A stretch of 64,000 bases of DNA from Novipirellula artificiosorum (lineage in GTDB: Bacteria; Planctomycetota; Planctomycetia; Pirellulales; Pirellulaceae), in NCBI RefSeq assembly GCF_007860135.1, contig NZ_SJPV01000004.1:124001-188000 (forward strand). The letters are read 5' to 3'. Below, piece by piece: positions 25,725 through 35,116 of this stretch (the stretch's first letter is position 1; every line of letters begins with the position of its first letter). The position numbers and the translations under genes were made by a program. The notes under the pieces were generated by a model. It made no database searches, was not told the DNA's origin, and saw nothing but the letters and a program-made list of their open reading frames with translations.

Positions 25725-26166
25725 TGAAATCGAAAAGCCGTTTGAAGTGGAAAAGAGATGCCTCGAGACGTTGCCGGAAATGCGATAGGTGGGCACGGGG
25801 GTTGTGCCGCGGAAACAAGTCTTTGAATTCGGTGTTTGCAGACTCTTTCGTCAACAAAGAATCTGGGCAACCGTAGGAAACGCTCGTAGAAGTCTAACCG
25901 AGAACGGTCCGGCCATCCATTCACCTTCGTCCCGATGATCTAAATTGCTCCTCCCCTTGGTAGCCTGTGTCGAGGATCGTCTGATATGGTTCAACGGTGT
26001 CATGCTGGGGTCGCAGCTATCAAGGAATCGAGTCGGCAGCAGGTGCGCACCGAACGAACCGTTTTATGCAATGATAGTAGAGGATTTGCTACTTCCCTGC
26101 GATTCGTCTCTACCGTTGATCGCCCCTTGCCTCCTTAATGTGAACCACGAACCGAGTGTGAAAACG
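25725..26166. other. Divergent intergenic region
   Basis: This separates the divergent propeller operon (minus) and the GH116 gene (plus). The GH116 frame is open from 25945, but no signal or domain is seen before the Tat peptide, so I treat it as promoter and leader DNA. No clear operator was found. Confidence 0.5.
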
Positions 26167-29100
26167 ATGAAAGAAAATAGCGATCCGCGAAACGAACAAC
26201 AAACTTGCCAATCCTCCTCCTGCGAGTGCTCGCAGGATTCGGGGTTGCAGCGACGCAAATTCCTGACCCTCGTTGGTGCCGGAGCAGGCGTGGTGGGGAT
26301 TTCCGGTGTCACTCCGTCCAGAACTTACGCCGAGAGGCCATCGAACGACTTGGCTGATCACTTTGTTCCCGAAGACAAACAGCTGACCAAAGAGTGGTTG
26401 CATTTGCTCACCGCCAAGGGGGAGCGAAAACCGTATCGAGAGGAGGAGTTGCAAACGATCGGCATGCCCTGTGGTGGCATTGCTGCGGGGCAACTTTACG
26501 TTCTCGGTGACGGTTCCCTGGGGTACTGGTGGATTGCCAACAACAGTCACAACACGGGCTATGGCAAAAGCTATGAGTTGGAGACGCCGATGGGTACCTA
26601 CCCGGTTTGTTATCCGGACAAACCTTTTACACCCCCTGCACCCGTAGACCAGGGCTTTGCACTTCGTGTCGGCAATTCGGTAAGACAGCTCAACCAAAAC
26701 GACTATGATGACATTGAATTCATCGGGGAGTATCCGGTTGCAACCCTTCGTTACCTTTCCAAGAACGAATCCTTGCCTGTTCAAGTCGAAGCCGATGTGT
26801 TTTCGCCTTTCATTCCCTTAAACGCCCGAGACTCGGCGAACCCCGCAACGATCCTTCGCTATACGGTCGAAAACACGAGTGACGAACAACAGGAAATTGC
26901 GATTGCCGGCTGGTTGCAAAACCCCGTTGGACTTAGTGACCTATCGAATTGGCACGCGCTCAATCAAAACGTTGTCACTGACATGGACGGAAAACAATCG
27001 GTGCAAATGTGCGCCATTGAAAAGCCAAAGGAGGTCGAAGCGGAGCCTGTCGTGAAGCTGTTTGAGGACTTTGAGGCGGGCTATGAAAACTGGATCATCG
27101 AAGGGGAGGCCTTTGGTGAGATCCCAGCGGATGGGACACTGCCGGGTCAACAGCGGGTGTCTGGATTTCGTGGAAAGAAACTGGTGAACACTTTCCTTGG
27201 CGGGAATGACGGGAAAACGGGCACGGCGACTTCAAGTGAGTTTGAGATCGAATTGCCGTACGTTGTCTTTCTGATCGGCGGCGGATCGCACGAAGGGACG
27301 GCGATCCAATTGTTGGTCAATGACACCGTCGTCAAATCAACAGCGGGCAAGAGCCGCGAATCGCTCCAGACGGGTTACTGGGATGTCACCGATCTGGTTG
27401 GAAAAAGAGCTCGCATCCGAATCCTCGATTCTGAAACTGGGGGCTGGGGACACGTTAACGTTGATCACATTTACTTCTCGGATCAAAACCCACTCGCGAG
27501 ACAACCGTACGACCCTCACCACCGCCATGCCGGAGATGTCTCTCTCACCGCCTTGGCCGAAAATTCGACGGCAGTGGCTGCATTTGAAAGTCGCGCAGAA
27601 TTCCTTCGCGCATTTGGCCAATCCGCTCGACTCTCGGGTGTGGTGAAAGCGACGCATGAACTCGGCGCTACGCGAGTTGCTGGAGTGAGCTCCGCAACGA
27701 CTCTCGCTCCGGGCGAGAAAGCGACCATTGATTTTCTCCTCACCTGGTATTTCCCCAACCGAGGCGCGAACGGTCGGGCCGGCTGGGGTGGTGAGGCCAA
27801 CGCCGGTGAACGTGTTGGAAATCGCTACAACCAATGGTACTCCAGTTCTCAGGAGGTTGCCAAGTATTTGGCTGACCATTTTCAACGGCTCACGACGGAA
27901 ACGGCTCTGTTTCGGGATACCTACTTCGATTCATCGTTGCCCTACTGGTTTCTGCAGCGAGTGGGAATGCCATTGGCGAATCTGGCGACCGAAACGGTCA
28001 CCTGGCGTGAAGACGGTTACCTCTGGGCGTGGGAGGGAGTCGGTTGTTGCTCCGGAAATTGTGGTCACGTTTGGAACTACGCACAGGGCATGGCGAGGCT
28101 TTTTCCTGAGCTTGAAAGGAGCGTTCGTGAGTTCCAGGATTTTGATCCGAAACGCGGGTATCGTGAACAAGATGGAGCGATCTTTTTCCGAGGCGTTCAG
28201 GTCGTGGATTGGTCCGGTGGCTGGGCTGGCGATGCCATGGGCGGATATATCCTGAAAGCCTTCCGCGAATACACCTGTTCCAAAGATGACGCATTCTTAA
28301 AAAGATACTGGCCTCAAATTAGGAAATCCATTCAATTTCTGATGCGACTCGACGGCGAAGACGGAAGCATTGATGGTCTGATTCAGGGCAAGCAGCACAA
28401 CACCTATGACATTGATTATTACGGCGCCAATACGCTTGTGGGGGCATTGTATCTTGCCGCTTTGAAGGCCGGACAGAAGATGGCGGAGGACGTCGGCGAC
28501 CGGGCCTTTGCAAAGCAATGCCAGACCCTGGCGAAGAAGGGGGCCGAATCGACGATGAAGCAAATTTGGAATGAAGAGTACGGATATTTCGTTCAGAATG
28601 TTGATTTGGCAAAGCATCCGAAGAATCAACAGGGCGATGGCTGTCTGGCAGATCAACTTTTCGGACAATCGTTCGCCCACCAGCTGAATTTAGGCTACTT
28701 GTATCCGCAGCAAGCCGTGCAAAAGACAGTCAACTCGATTTGGAAATACAACTGGGCACCAGATATTGCTCCACAGAACCAAGAGCATCCGCCCGAGCGT
28801 TGGTATTGTCGCCCGGGTGAAGCCGGATTGTTCATGTGTACTTGGCCGAAATCAAAACACCTTGGCCCAACATCGGTGCGTTACCGTGATGAAGTTTGGA
28901 CGGGAACCGAGTATCAAGTTGCTGCACATATGCTGTATGAAGGCATGGTTACCGAGGGCCTCGCGATCGTACGAGCGATTCATGAACGTTACGACGGAAT
29001 CGACCATAACCCTTGGAACGAAATTGAATGCGGTGATCACTACGCTCGAGCCTTGGCGTCGTGGGGATGTTTGTTGGGCGTCAGCGGGTTTTCCTATCAT

Positions 29101-29427
29101 GGACCGAAGGGTCAAATTGGATTCGCTCCCAAACAAGCCGCCGAAGCATTTCGTTGCTTTTTCTCGGCGGCAGAAGGATGGGGAACGTTTTGCCAAACGC
29201 GAGCGGACGGGAAACAAACGGCGACACTGAAGGTGAAGTGGGGTTCGGTGGCGTTGAACCAATTCACGCTTGAGGTGCCAGAGGAAAAGAAGGTCACGTC
29301 GGTTACCATCAAAGGAGCAACCGATGTCGCCCCCAAGTTCACTCAGTCAGGCAACCGCGTCACGATCCTTTTTCGTGAGACGATCGTCGTCAAGCCAGAT
29401 TCGATTCTTGCGATTAAGATGGTTTGA
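26167..29427 (+). CDS. GH116-family glucosidase/xylosidase, Tat-exported, with inserted sandwich module
   Basis: A 1086-residue exported glycoside hydrolase related to bile-acid beta-glucosidase (GBA2) and bacterial GH116 beta-glucosidases and xylosidases. The N-terminus has a Tat signal (QRRKFLTLVGAGAGVVG). The beta-sandwich domain starts with MPCGGIAAGQLYVLGDGSL. A levanase-type module is inserted at about residues 300-440 (WIIEGEAFG to GGWGHVNVDHIYF). The helical catalytic domain has Glu623 in LWAWEGVGCC, the expected nucleophile, and Asp748 in QHNTYDIDYYG, the expected acid/base. These assignments come from motif alignment with TxGH116 and GBA2. The start at 26167 is chosen because the Tat motif then lies near residue 30. 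It is divergent from the GH43-like operon and convergent with the GH62 gene. Confidence 0.88.
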   Translation: MKENSDPRNEQQTCQSSSCECSQDSGLQRRKFLTLVGAGAGVVGISGVTPSRTYAERPSNDLADHFVPEDKQLTKEWLHLLTAKGERKPYREEELQTIGMPCGGIAAGQLYVLGDGSLGYWWIANNSHNTGYGKSYELETPMGTYPVCYPDKPFTPPAPVDQGFALRVGNSVRQLNQNDYDDIEFIGEYPVATLRYLSKNESLPVQVEADVFSPFIPLNARDSANPATILRYTVENTSDEQQEIAIAGWLQNPVGLSDLSNWHALNQNVVTDMDGKQSVQMCAIEKPKEVEAEPVVKLFEDFEAGYENWIIEGEAFGEIPADGTLPGQQRVSGFRGKKLVNTFLGGNDGKTGTATSSEFEIELPYVVFLIGGGSHEGTAIQLLVNDTVVKSTAGKSRESLQTGYWDVTDLVGKRARIRILDSETGGWGHVNVDHIYFSDQNPLARQPYDPHHRHAGDVSLTALAENSTAVAAFESRAEFLRAFGQSARLSGVVKATHELGATRVAGVSSATTLAPGEKATIDFLLTWYFPNRGANGRAGWGGEANAGERVGNRYNQWYSSSQEVAKYLADHFQRLTTETALFRDTYFDSSLPYWFLQRVGMPLANLATETVTWREDGYLWAWEGVGCCSGNCGHVWNYAQGMARLFPELERSVREFQDFDPKRGYREQDGAIFFRGVQVVDWSGGWAGDAMGGYILKAFREYTCSKDDAFLKRYWPQIRKSIQFLMRLDGEDGSIDGLIQGKQHNTYDIDYYGANTLVGALYLAALKAGQKMAEDVGDRAFAKQCQTLAKKGAESTMKQIWNEEYGYFVQNVDLAKHPKNQQGDGCLADQLFGQSFAHQLNLGYLYPQQAVQKTVNSIWKYNWAPDIAPQNQEHPPERWYCRPGEAGLFMCTWPKSKHLGPTSVRYRDEVWTGTEYQVAAHMLYEGMVTEGLAIVRAIHERYDGIDHNPWNEIECGDHYARALASWGCLLGVSGFSYHGPKGQIGFAPKQAAEAFRCFFSAAEGWGTFCQTRADGKQTATLKVKWGSVALNQFTLEVPEEKKVTSVTIKGATDVAPKFTQSGNRVTILFRETIVVKPDSILAIKMV

Positions 29428-29503
29428 TCCATGGCAAGTGAACGTGAATGTTTCTAGTTTCTTGTGTCATGAGGGTCATAACTTAACGACCGAACGTACG
29501 CGT

Positions 29504-30703
29504 TCACTTTGTGTGCGCGGGTGAGTTCAACTTCAGCGTCCCGAGTCGCCATGGGATTTGACCGTAGTCGCCGCTTTGATACTCTTCGTCACTGGCGCCC
29601 TGAAACAGCAGTTCTAGATTGTCGGGATCGATCTCAAGTTTTTGATTGACGCCGGCACGGACAAACTCTCCGTGGCTGTAGGATGTCGCCCATGATTGGG
29701 ACTGGTTGACGACGTTGTTAGGCGAGACCAGCGGCTTGTCTTGACTCGCTGCCAAGGGAGTCCAGGTACCGTCCAGTGTGTCGGCGACGAAGCCTTTGAA
29801 GTAACGTCGTTTGCCAGCTTGAGCCTCGACGATTGTCAGGAATTTGTCTTGGCCTCGCAAGGCATAAGTATGGCTTGCTTCGAAAATATCTGCCTGCAAC
29901 GCCACCTTCGGTTCGGTCCATCCCTTGTTGGGAAACTGATCGATCAAGGTTGCTGCTCGCCACATTTGTCCGTTGAGCGAAGTGAAGAACAAGTGTGCCT
30001 TTGTGTCGTCGCAGATAATCCAGAAATCCAGTCCCGCCTTTGCACCCTGCTTAACGACATAAAGGGGCTCGGGTAACGTCCATCCGTGCGGATCGGCAAG
30101 GTCGTCATTGGTCGAGAAACAGGGTCCGTACTTGAGCTGCCGCGTCGTGTCCTCTGCTTGATAAACGAGATACCACTTCTGATGAGGCTCGAAGTAGAAG
30201 ATCTGCGGCGCTCCGTGATACCCCATGGTCAAATCCAGAACGGTCCAGTCAGCATTGTTGGCGTCAGACCAATCCGCGAATGATAAATAGCCGATTCGGA
30301 TTCGACCCTCGCCCTGCTTTGCCTTCCGCAAAGTACAGAACAAGTGCCATCGTCCATCGAAACGAACAACACTCGGGTCTTTGACGGCCAACCAGGGATG
30401 TTCAAGCGACGGGGGAAGCCGATCCTGGTTGACCGCCAGTAGTGGCGGGCCGACCTTCCAGTGAAAGATCCCGTTTGACGTGGCTTGCCCGTAAGCGATG
30501 TTGATCAGCAGTACTCCAAGGATGGACCCGACGCATTGCAGGGCGGTGCGAACGCAACGAACCGAGCGACCGCTCGGCCGCGCGTCGGACCGCTCCCGTT
30601 GGTTGCTGGAACCATGCTCCGAAGATGACAAGTTCGGGCTTAACGGATCGAGGTTGGCTTGGAACAAAGACAACGCCTTGTGATGTGCGGATGCGAGATT
30701 CAT
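29504..30703 (-). CDS. GH62-like alpha-L-arabinofuranosidase
   Basis: A 399-residue exported enzyme. After a long N-region with a hydrophobic segment (VGSILGVLLINIAYG, near residue 60-75) the GH62 pattern is clear: WLAVKDPSVVRFDGRWHLF with the base Asp, MGYHGAPQIFYFEPHQKWY, GLDFWIICDDTKAHLFF, and DIFEASHTYALRGQ with the acid Glu. YFKGFVADTLDGTWTPLA and SYSHGEFVR follow. GH62 enzymes remove single arabinose side chains from arabinoxylan or arabinan and are best known from fungi and actinobacteria. It converges with the GH116 gene, 76 bases apart. The N-region of about 55 residues before the hydrophobic part is unusually long, and a later start is possible. Confidence 0.9.
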   Translation of the reverse strand: MNLASAHHKALSLFQANLDPLSPNLSSSEHGSSNQRERSDARPSGRSVRCVRTALQCVGSILGVLLINIAYGQATSNGIFHWKVGPPLLAVNQDRLPPSLEHPWLAVKDPSVVRFDGRWHLFCTLRKAKQGEGRIRIGYLSFADWSDANNADWTVLDLTMGYHGAPQIFYFEPHQKWYLVYQAEDTTRQLKYGPCFSTNDDLADPHGWTLPEPLYVVKQGAKAGLDFWIICDDTKAHLFFTSLNGQMWRAATLIDQFPNKGWTEPKVALQADIFEASHTYALRGQDKFLTIVEAQAGKRRYFKGFVADTLDGTWTPLAASQDKPLVSPNNVVNQSQSWATSYSHGEFVRAGVNQKLEIDPDNLELLFQGASDEEYQSGDYGQIPWRLGTLKLNSPAHTK

Positions 30704-30893
30704 CCTGCCATTCTACTACTTGAGCTGGCCGCGCACATATCGATCTATCGAAAAAGGCGATGGTTCTGACTGTACTCTTATGCTTGCCGATTTTCGTCAG
30801 TCACGCTTCGGTGAGCCGAGCCGAAGGTGTCGTGATGCTTCTGCCTTACGCGACTTACACGGGCCTATTGGTTGCGGCGTCGCAACAGAAAGA

Positions 30894-31499
30894 TTAAAGA
30901 AGGAAGTACGGGGTGAACTCGCCCGTATCCGTATCAAGCACCGCACACCACCCGCAAAGAACACCATGAACGATTAGGAAAGAGCGTTCTTGCGGCTTGA
31001 GCACGATCGGACGAGTTCCATCCCAATCCGATTTCCGATCGGCAGTCCACATTTGCCAGCGATGATAGTGACCGATTAGAAAAGCATGATTCGGAAATGT
31101 GGTGAAGACGGACGAAAGGCTCTCGCCAGACCAGGGTGGATCGCCGAGATAGAAGATTCCGGGGTCGGTCGCATCCCACGTCGGCATCCCGTGCGAAAAT
31201 CGTACGCCCCCGATTTCAAGGTGTGGCCTGAGGGTTTGAAAAAACTCGAGAACATCTTCACCGAATTTCCCGAAGGTTTCTGTATCGGGACCGACACAGA
31301 GTCCAAGGTCGTGATTCCCCCAAACACCGACCGTGTTTGGGTTGCGCAGCAGTGCGACTGTCTCCCGTATCCGTTCACCGACCTCACAGACGTCACCGAG
31401 AATGACGACCTGGTCGACACGGCATGATTGAAACCGATCCAGTGCAGACCGCAGGTTTTCGACGTGCTCGTGGATGTCAGCGAGAATGCCGATCTTCAT
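30894..31499 (-). CDS. YfcE-type metallophosphoesterase
   Basis: A 201-residue cytoplasmic calcineurin-like phosphoesterase of the small YfcE/MJ0936 kind, active on phosphodiesters or phosphomonoesters in vitro. Motifs are ILADIHEH (residues 5-12), VVILGDVCEVG, VGVWGNHD and the final GHYHRW, with FSHGM as the fourth site. The ATG at 31499 is preferred over GTG at 31526 because GGAG lies 12 bases upstream and the first metal motif falls at residue 7. It stands alone. No physiological substrate can be inferred. Confidence 0.9.
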   Translation of the reverse strand: MKIGILADIHEHVENLRSALDRFQSCRVDQVVILGDVCEVGERIRETVALLRNPNTVGVWGNHDLGLCVGPDTETFGKFGEDVLEFFQTLRPHLEIGGVRFSHGMPTWDATDPGIFYLGDPPWSGESLSSVFTTFPNHAFLIGHYHRWQMWTADRKSDWDGTRPIVLKPQERSFLIVHGVLCGWCAVLDTDTGEFTPYFLL

Positions 31500-31713
31500 G
31501 CGTTGTGGACTCCAATCAATCGACACGCAGAACTTCCCTGCGATATTGGCGTTCCGTTACCGCGGTTTGGCTAGTCTAATTTGGCTAACCAAACTTTAAC
31601 CGAGTCGGGATCTCGAGGTCAACATCCGTTGTGGATAACTCAGACGCACGTCGCGTTATTGCGTATCCTAACGACTGACACCTAATCCCTTTCTATTTAC
31701 GCTTGGATTTCAA

Positions 31714-33141
31714 ATGATGAAGTGCACCTCCTCGATTGTTATTATCTCAACACTCTTAGCGACAAGCATTTGCTCAAGCTCCTCGGCGGAAGACTCGGCT
31801 AAGGAGATGGCCGCGAAGCTCGCGGAGATTTCTCGTAAGCATGACGTGCCAGCAATGACGGTTGCAGTGGTCAACACAAATGGACCGGTGAAGGCGGCTT
31901 GCTTTGGTAATCGAAAACGGGGAACGACGGATAAGGTTACGCTGTCAGACAGGTTTCCGATCGGGTCCAATACCAAATCCATGACAGCAACCTTGGCGGC
32001 CGTGATGGTGGAAACCGGGCAGATCGACTGGGATACGACCCTCGGTGACGTTTGGCCCAAAGCAACGGACGACAATCTTCACCCGATTCTGCGAACGGTA
32101 ACCTTGGACCAATTGTTGTCCCACCAAAGTGGGCTACCTGGCAACATTTCCGATCTTTCAGGCCAGGCTTGGGCTGGCTTCTTCGACGAAAAACAATCGC
32201 CCCCATTGGAACGCCGACGGATGCTCAACTTGGTGCTTTCCCAAGAACCGTCGCAGCCTCAGGGGCAGTTCGCTTACTCGAATCTCGGTTATGCGATCGC
32301 CTCGGCGATGCTGGAGACTCGCGCTGGTGTGTCGTTTGAGTCTCTCATGAAGCAACACGTGTTCGTCCCTCTCGAAATGGGTTCGGCAGACTTTCGTTCG
32401 ATGAAATCAGCAAAGCAACGTCAGCCGCCATTGTTGTGGGGCCATCAAGCTGCCAATGGCGATCCCGTCGATCCAAGAACGGCGGGATCTGAAAACCCAA
32501 CGGTCTATGCCGCAGCAGGAACGGTTCACTTGTCAACCGAGGACTATGCGAAATATGCGAGATGGCACTTAGCAGGCAAGCCTTCGCCGGTGCTTCGAAC
32601 CCAGAACGCCTTCGATCATCTCCACAAGCCCCAGGTCGACTACTCCCTGCCAGGTGCAAAGTACGGTTGTGGTTGGATCATCATGGATACGGGACTCGGT
32701 CCCGCTCTCAATCACACGGGATCCAACACGAATGCGTATGCGTTGATTTGGGTGCTACCCGAGTCAGACTTCGCTGCCGTCGTCTGCGCGAATTCGGGGC
32801 AATCGCAGGCGTATTCAGCTTGCGACGCAATGATGAGTCACTTAATGATGGAACTCGCTACAACTCAAACCAAGCCGAAGGTGGTCACACCTGAGCGGCT
32901 GGTCGGCCGATATCAACTCGCTCCCAACTTTATCTTTGACGTGAACCTCAGAGACGGTCACTTGATGGTTGGCATCACGAACCAACCGACGCAGGAAGTC
33001 TTTGCAGATTCACCAACGAAGTGGTCGTACCGCGGTGTCGATGCACAATTGGAGTTTCATCTTCGCGCCGAAGGCCCGGCCTACGCCCTGACGCTTCACC
33101 AAAACGGCGCTGCACAGCAAGCAAAGCGGGTTCGTGAATAA
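31714..33141 (+). CDS. Exported serine hydrolase (class C beta-lactamase family)
   Basis: A 475-residue exported esterase or peptidase of the beta-lactamase/transpeptidase fold. The signal peptide is SSIVIISTLLATSICSSSS. The nucleophile and its partner are Ser85 and Lys88 (IGSNTKSM). The second motif Tyr-Ser-Asn is in FAYSNLGYAIA, and the third is HTG in LNHTGSN. Family members include beta-lactamases, D-amino-acid peptidases and esterases such as EstB, and the HTG variant favours esterase or peptidase. After about residue 380 a small beta domain resembles the C-terminal lipocalin-like extension of many planctomycete homologues. It is a single gene. Confidence 0.9.
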   Translation: MMKCTSSIVIISTLLATSICSSSSAEDSAKEMAAKLAEISRKHDVPAMTVAVVNTNGPVKAACFGNRKRGTTDKVTLSDRFPIGSNTKSMTATLAAVMVETGQIDWDTTLGDVWPKATDDNLHPILRTVTLDQLLSHQSGLPGNISDLSGQAWAGFFDEKQSPPLERRRMLNLVLSQEPSQPQGQFAYSNLGYAIASAMLETRAGVSFESLMKQHVFVPLEMGSADFRSMKSAKQRQPPLLWGHQAANGDPVDPRTAGSENPTVYAAAGTVHLSTEDYAKYARWHLAGKPSPVLRTQNAFDHLHKPQVDYSLPGAKYGCGWIIMDTGLGPALNHTGSNTNAYALIWVLPESDFAAVVCANSGQSQAYSACDAMMSHLMMELATTQTKPKVVTPERLVGRYQLAPNFIFDVNLRDGHLMVGITNQPTQEVFADSPTKWSYRGVDAQLEFHLRAEGPAYALTLHQNGAAQQAKRVRE

Positions 33142-33328
33142 ACGGTCAAGATGTCTGCGTCCTGCGAACCCGCTGGCCAAATCGGTGTCTCTCTACCCAT
33201 CGAGCTTGCCGCTTCTGCCATCTCTTTACCTTTGTTCGCTGAGTTAACCCTATGTCCTTGCATTTCTCATTACCGACCGTGTTGATCCCGCCGAACGGGC
33301 GCGACTCGCTACAAGTAGGGAAAAAGAG

Positions 33329-34861
33329 ATGGGAAAGAAAAGCAAGAATCCGGATCGAGAGTCCCCGTCCAGGAGGCAAATCCACCACGTCCAACGCCTA
33401 GGGCTGGGCTCGGTAGAGGAGTACCAGCATTGGTGCACTGAGCATGGTTTCGGGCTGGGGCCCAAAAAAACGAATCGCATGTTGAGGCGAGAGCGGGACC
33501 ATGCCGCATCGCTGACGGCGAAGCATGCGATGCACATGCGCCGTCAGCATCAAGTTTCAGAAAAACAGCTGTTGACTGGAATCGCAAGCGGTGAAATCGA
33601 GAAGGACTCCATCGCGGATCCGCATGTCGGACGATTTGCCGCGTTGATATCGCACCTGGTGCAGCACAACCATCGTACAGAACTTCGCAAGCCAGTCTTT
33701 CGTAGGAAAGACCTCGTCGTTCTGCTCGAGCATCTGCAGTCCGTCGGTTGCAAGTTGCACGACAAATCAAATCGTCATCGCAGCCTTTCGCCGGGTGGAA
33801 TCTCGATTTTGGAGTCGTTAGTATTGGTCGCTCATGCTCGCCCTCAATGGGTCCGTCCCTTAGGTGACTGGAAACCAAGGACTCACAACGCCAAGCGTCA
33901 GTTTCACTCGCTGCTTCGGCATCTTTTTGATCGTTTTGGAGAGGTTCCCCTGTTCATGGACCATGCCTGGACCATGGGGACTCAAACTGGTGGTGGACTC
34001 GACCCAAAGGGAGTCGAGTTTCGCGATTGGTATCTCCACCTTGGTGTGGGACGAAGCCTCCGCGATCAGCGACTGCCACTCAAGTTTACTAAACGCATGG
34101 CTCACCAGTTCAAGGATGCGCCGGCGGATGTCACCATTCCTCAAGCGTTACGTTGGGCGCAGGTCATCGGACTGGGTGGGGACGAGCGATTGGCTCGCGC
34201 GGTGGCAGGAACCCGCTTAGCCGACGACTTCGAGCATGACGATTTCTGGACAACGGTCCTTCGTTGGCTGATGGAGCAGTCGATGCTGGACCTCGTTCAG
34301 ATCGGACCCATGCTTGACTACATTCACCATCAAAGATTCGTGCCGCAACGAGTCTTTGGCATTTTAGAGGACCACGAAAATCCGCAACCCGCAGAGCCCA
34401 ACTTCACGATGAAGGGAAGAACAGCGAACTCGCTGCTACGGCAAGTCGAGGCGTGGCATCGCGCCTTGGCGGGAAGCAATCGAATTCAGATCGCAAATTG
34501 GAAACCGGTTGGGATCGCCGGATTTGAGTTCATGGAAGGTAACGAAACATCCGGAAACGCAAAGATCTGGACCATTCGAGAACTTCTCTGCTCCCGATCA
34601 TTGGTCGTCGAAGGTCGCAACCTAAACCACTGCGTTGCCACATACGCCAGCAGCTGCTCTCGTGGAGGCACATCGATATGGACTCTCGAAGTAGAAACCA
34701 ACACCGAAGTTGATAAACGGATCACGATCGAAGTTCGACCGACGTCCCGAACGATTGTCCAGGCACGTGGACGGAGCAATCGTTTGATGAAAGAGCAAGA
34801 ACGAGGAATCGTTCGGCGATGGTGTGCCCAAGCAGGGCTGACGCTCAGCCCAGGGGTCTGA
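33329..34861 (+). CDS. PcfJ-like domain protein
   Basis: A 510-residue cytoplasmic protein. The first 380 residues are rich in Arg, His and Trp with no domain I can name. The C-terminal 110 residues fit the PcfJ domain: IRELLCSRSLVVEGRNLNHC, VATYASSCSRGGTSIWTLEV, ITIEVRPTSRTIVQARGRSN. PcfJ was first described on an enterococcal conjugative plasmid, but related domains occur in many chromosomes. No relaxase, coupling protein or integrase lies nearby, so this copy is not part of a visible conjugative element. The start is ATG behind AGGGAAAAAGAG. The function is unknown, and the conserved His-Cys pair suggests an enzymatic or metal site. Confidence 0.7.
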   Translation: MGKKSKNPDRESPSRRQIHHVQRLGLGSVEEYQHWCTEHGFGLGPKKTNRMLRRERDHAASLTAKHAMHMRRQHQVSEKQLLTGIASGEIEKDSIADPHVGRFAALISHLVQHNHRTELRKPVFRRKDLVVLLEHLQSVGCKLHDKSNRHRSLSPGGISILESLVLVAHARPQWVRPLGDWKPRTHNAKRQFHSLLRHLFDRFGEVPLFMDHAWTMGTQTGGGLDPKGVEFRDWYLHLGVGRSLRDQRLPLKFTKRMAHQFKDAPADVTIPQALRWAQVIGLGGDERLARAVAGTRLADDFEHDDFWTTVLRWLMEQSMLDLVQIGPMLDYIHHQRFVPQRVFGILEDHENPQPAEPNFTMKGRTANSLLRQVEAWHRALAGSNRIQIANWKPVGIAGFEFMEGNETSGNAKIWTIRELLCSRSLVVEGRNLNHCVATYASSCSRGGTSIWTLEVETNTEVDKRITIEVRPTSRTIVQARGRSNRLMKEQERGIVRRWCAQAGLTLSPGV

Positions 34862-35116
34862 GCGCAGCGGTTCTGTGTCGCTCGTCGAAGGCACGACGGC
34901 ACCTTGTATCCCGATGGCATCTGGAATAACAGGATTCATCTCCGCGAGGGTCTCGACAAAGCGTTCAGGTCTCGACCAAGGGGTCATCCGAATTTCCTGC
35001 GACTTTGGTAAGATTGTCCTTCACGGAGGTTCACGATGCGAGGCAAACAGCTTTCCCCGCAGACCTGGACTCGTTGACACCGAAATGCACTCCTATTTCG
35101 AAACGGATCCTCACCG

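Noticed and set aside
29436..29509. Inverted repeat AAGTGAACG/CGTTCACTT between the GH116 and GH62 genes
   Set aside because: The arms are only 9 bases and the loop is 56 bases, with no T-run, so it is probably chance.
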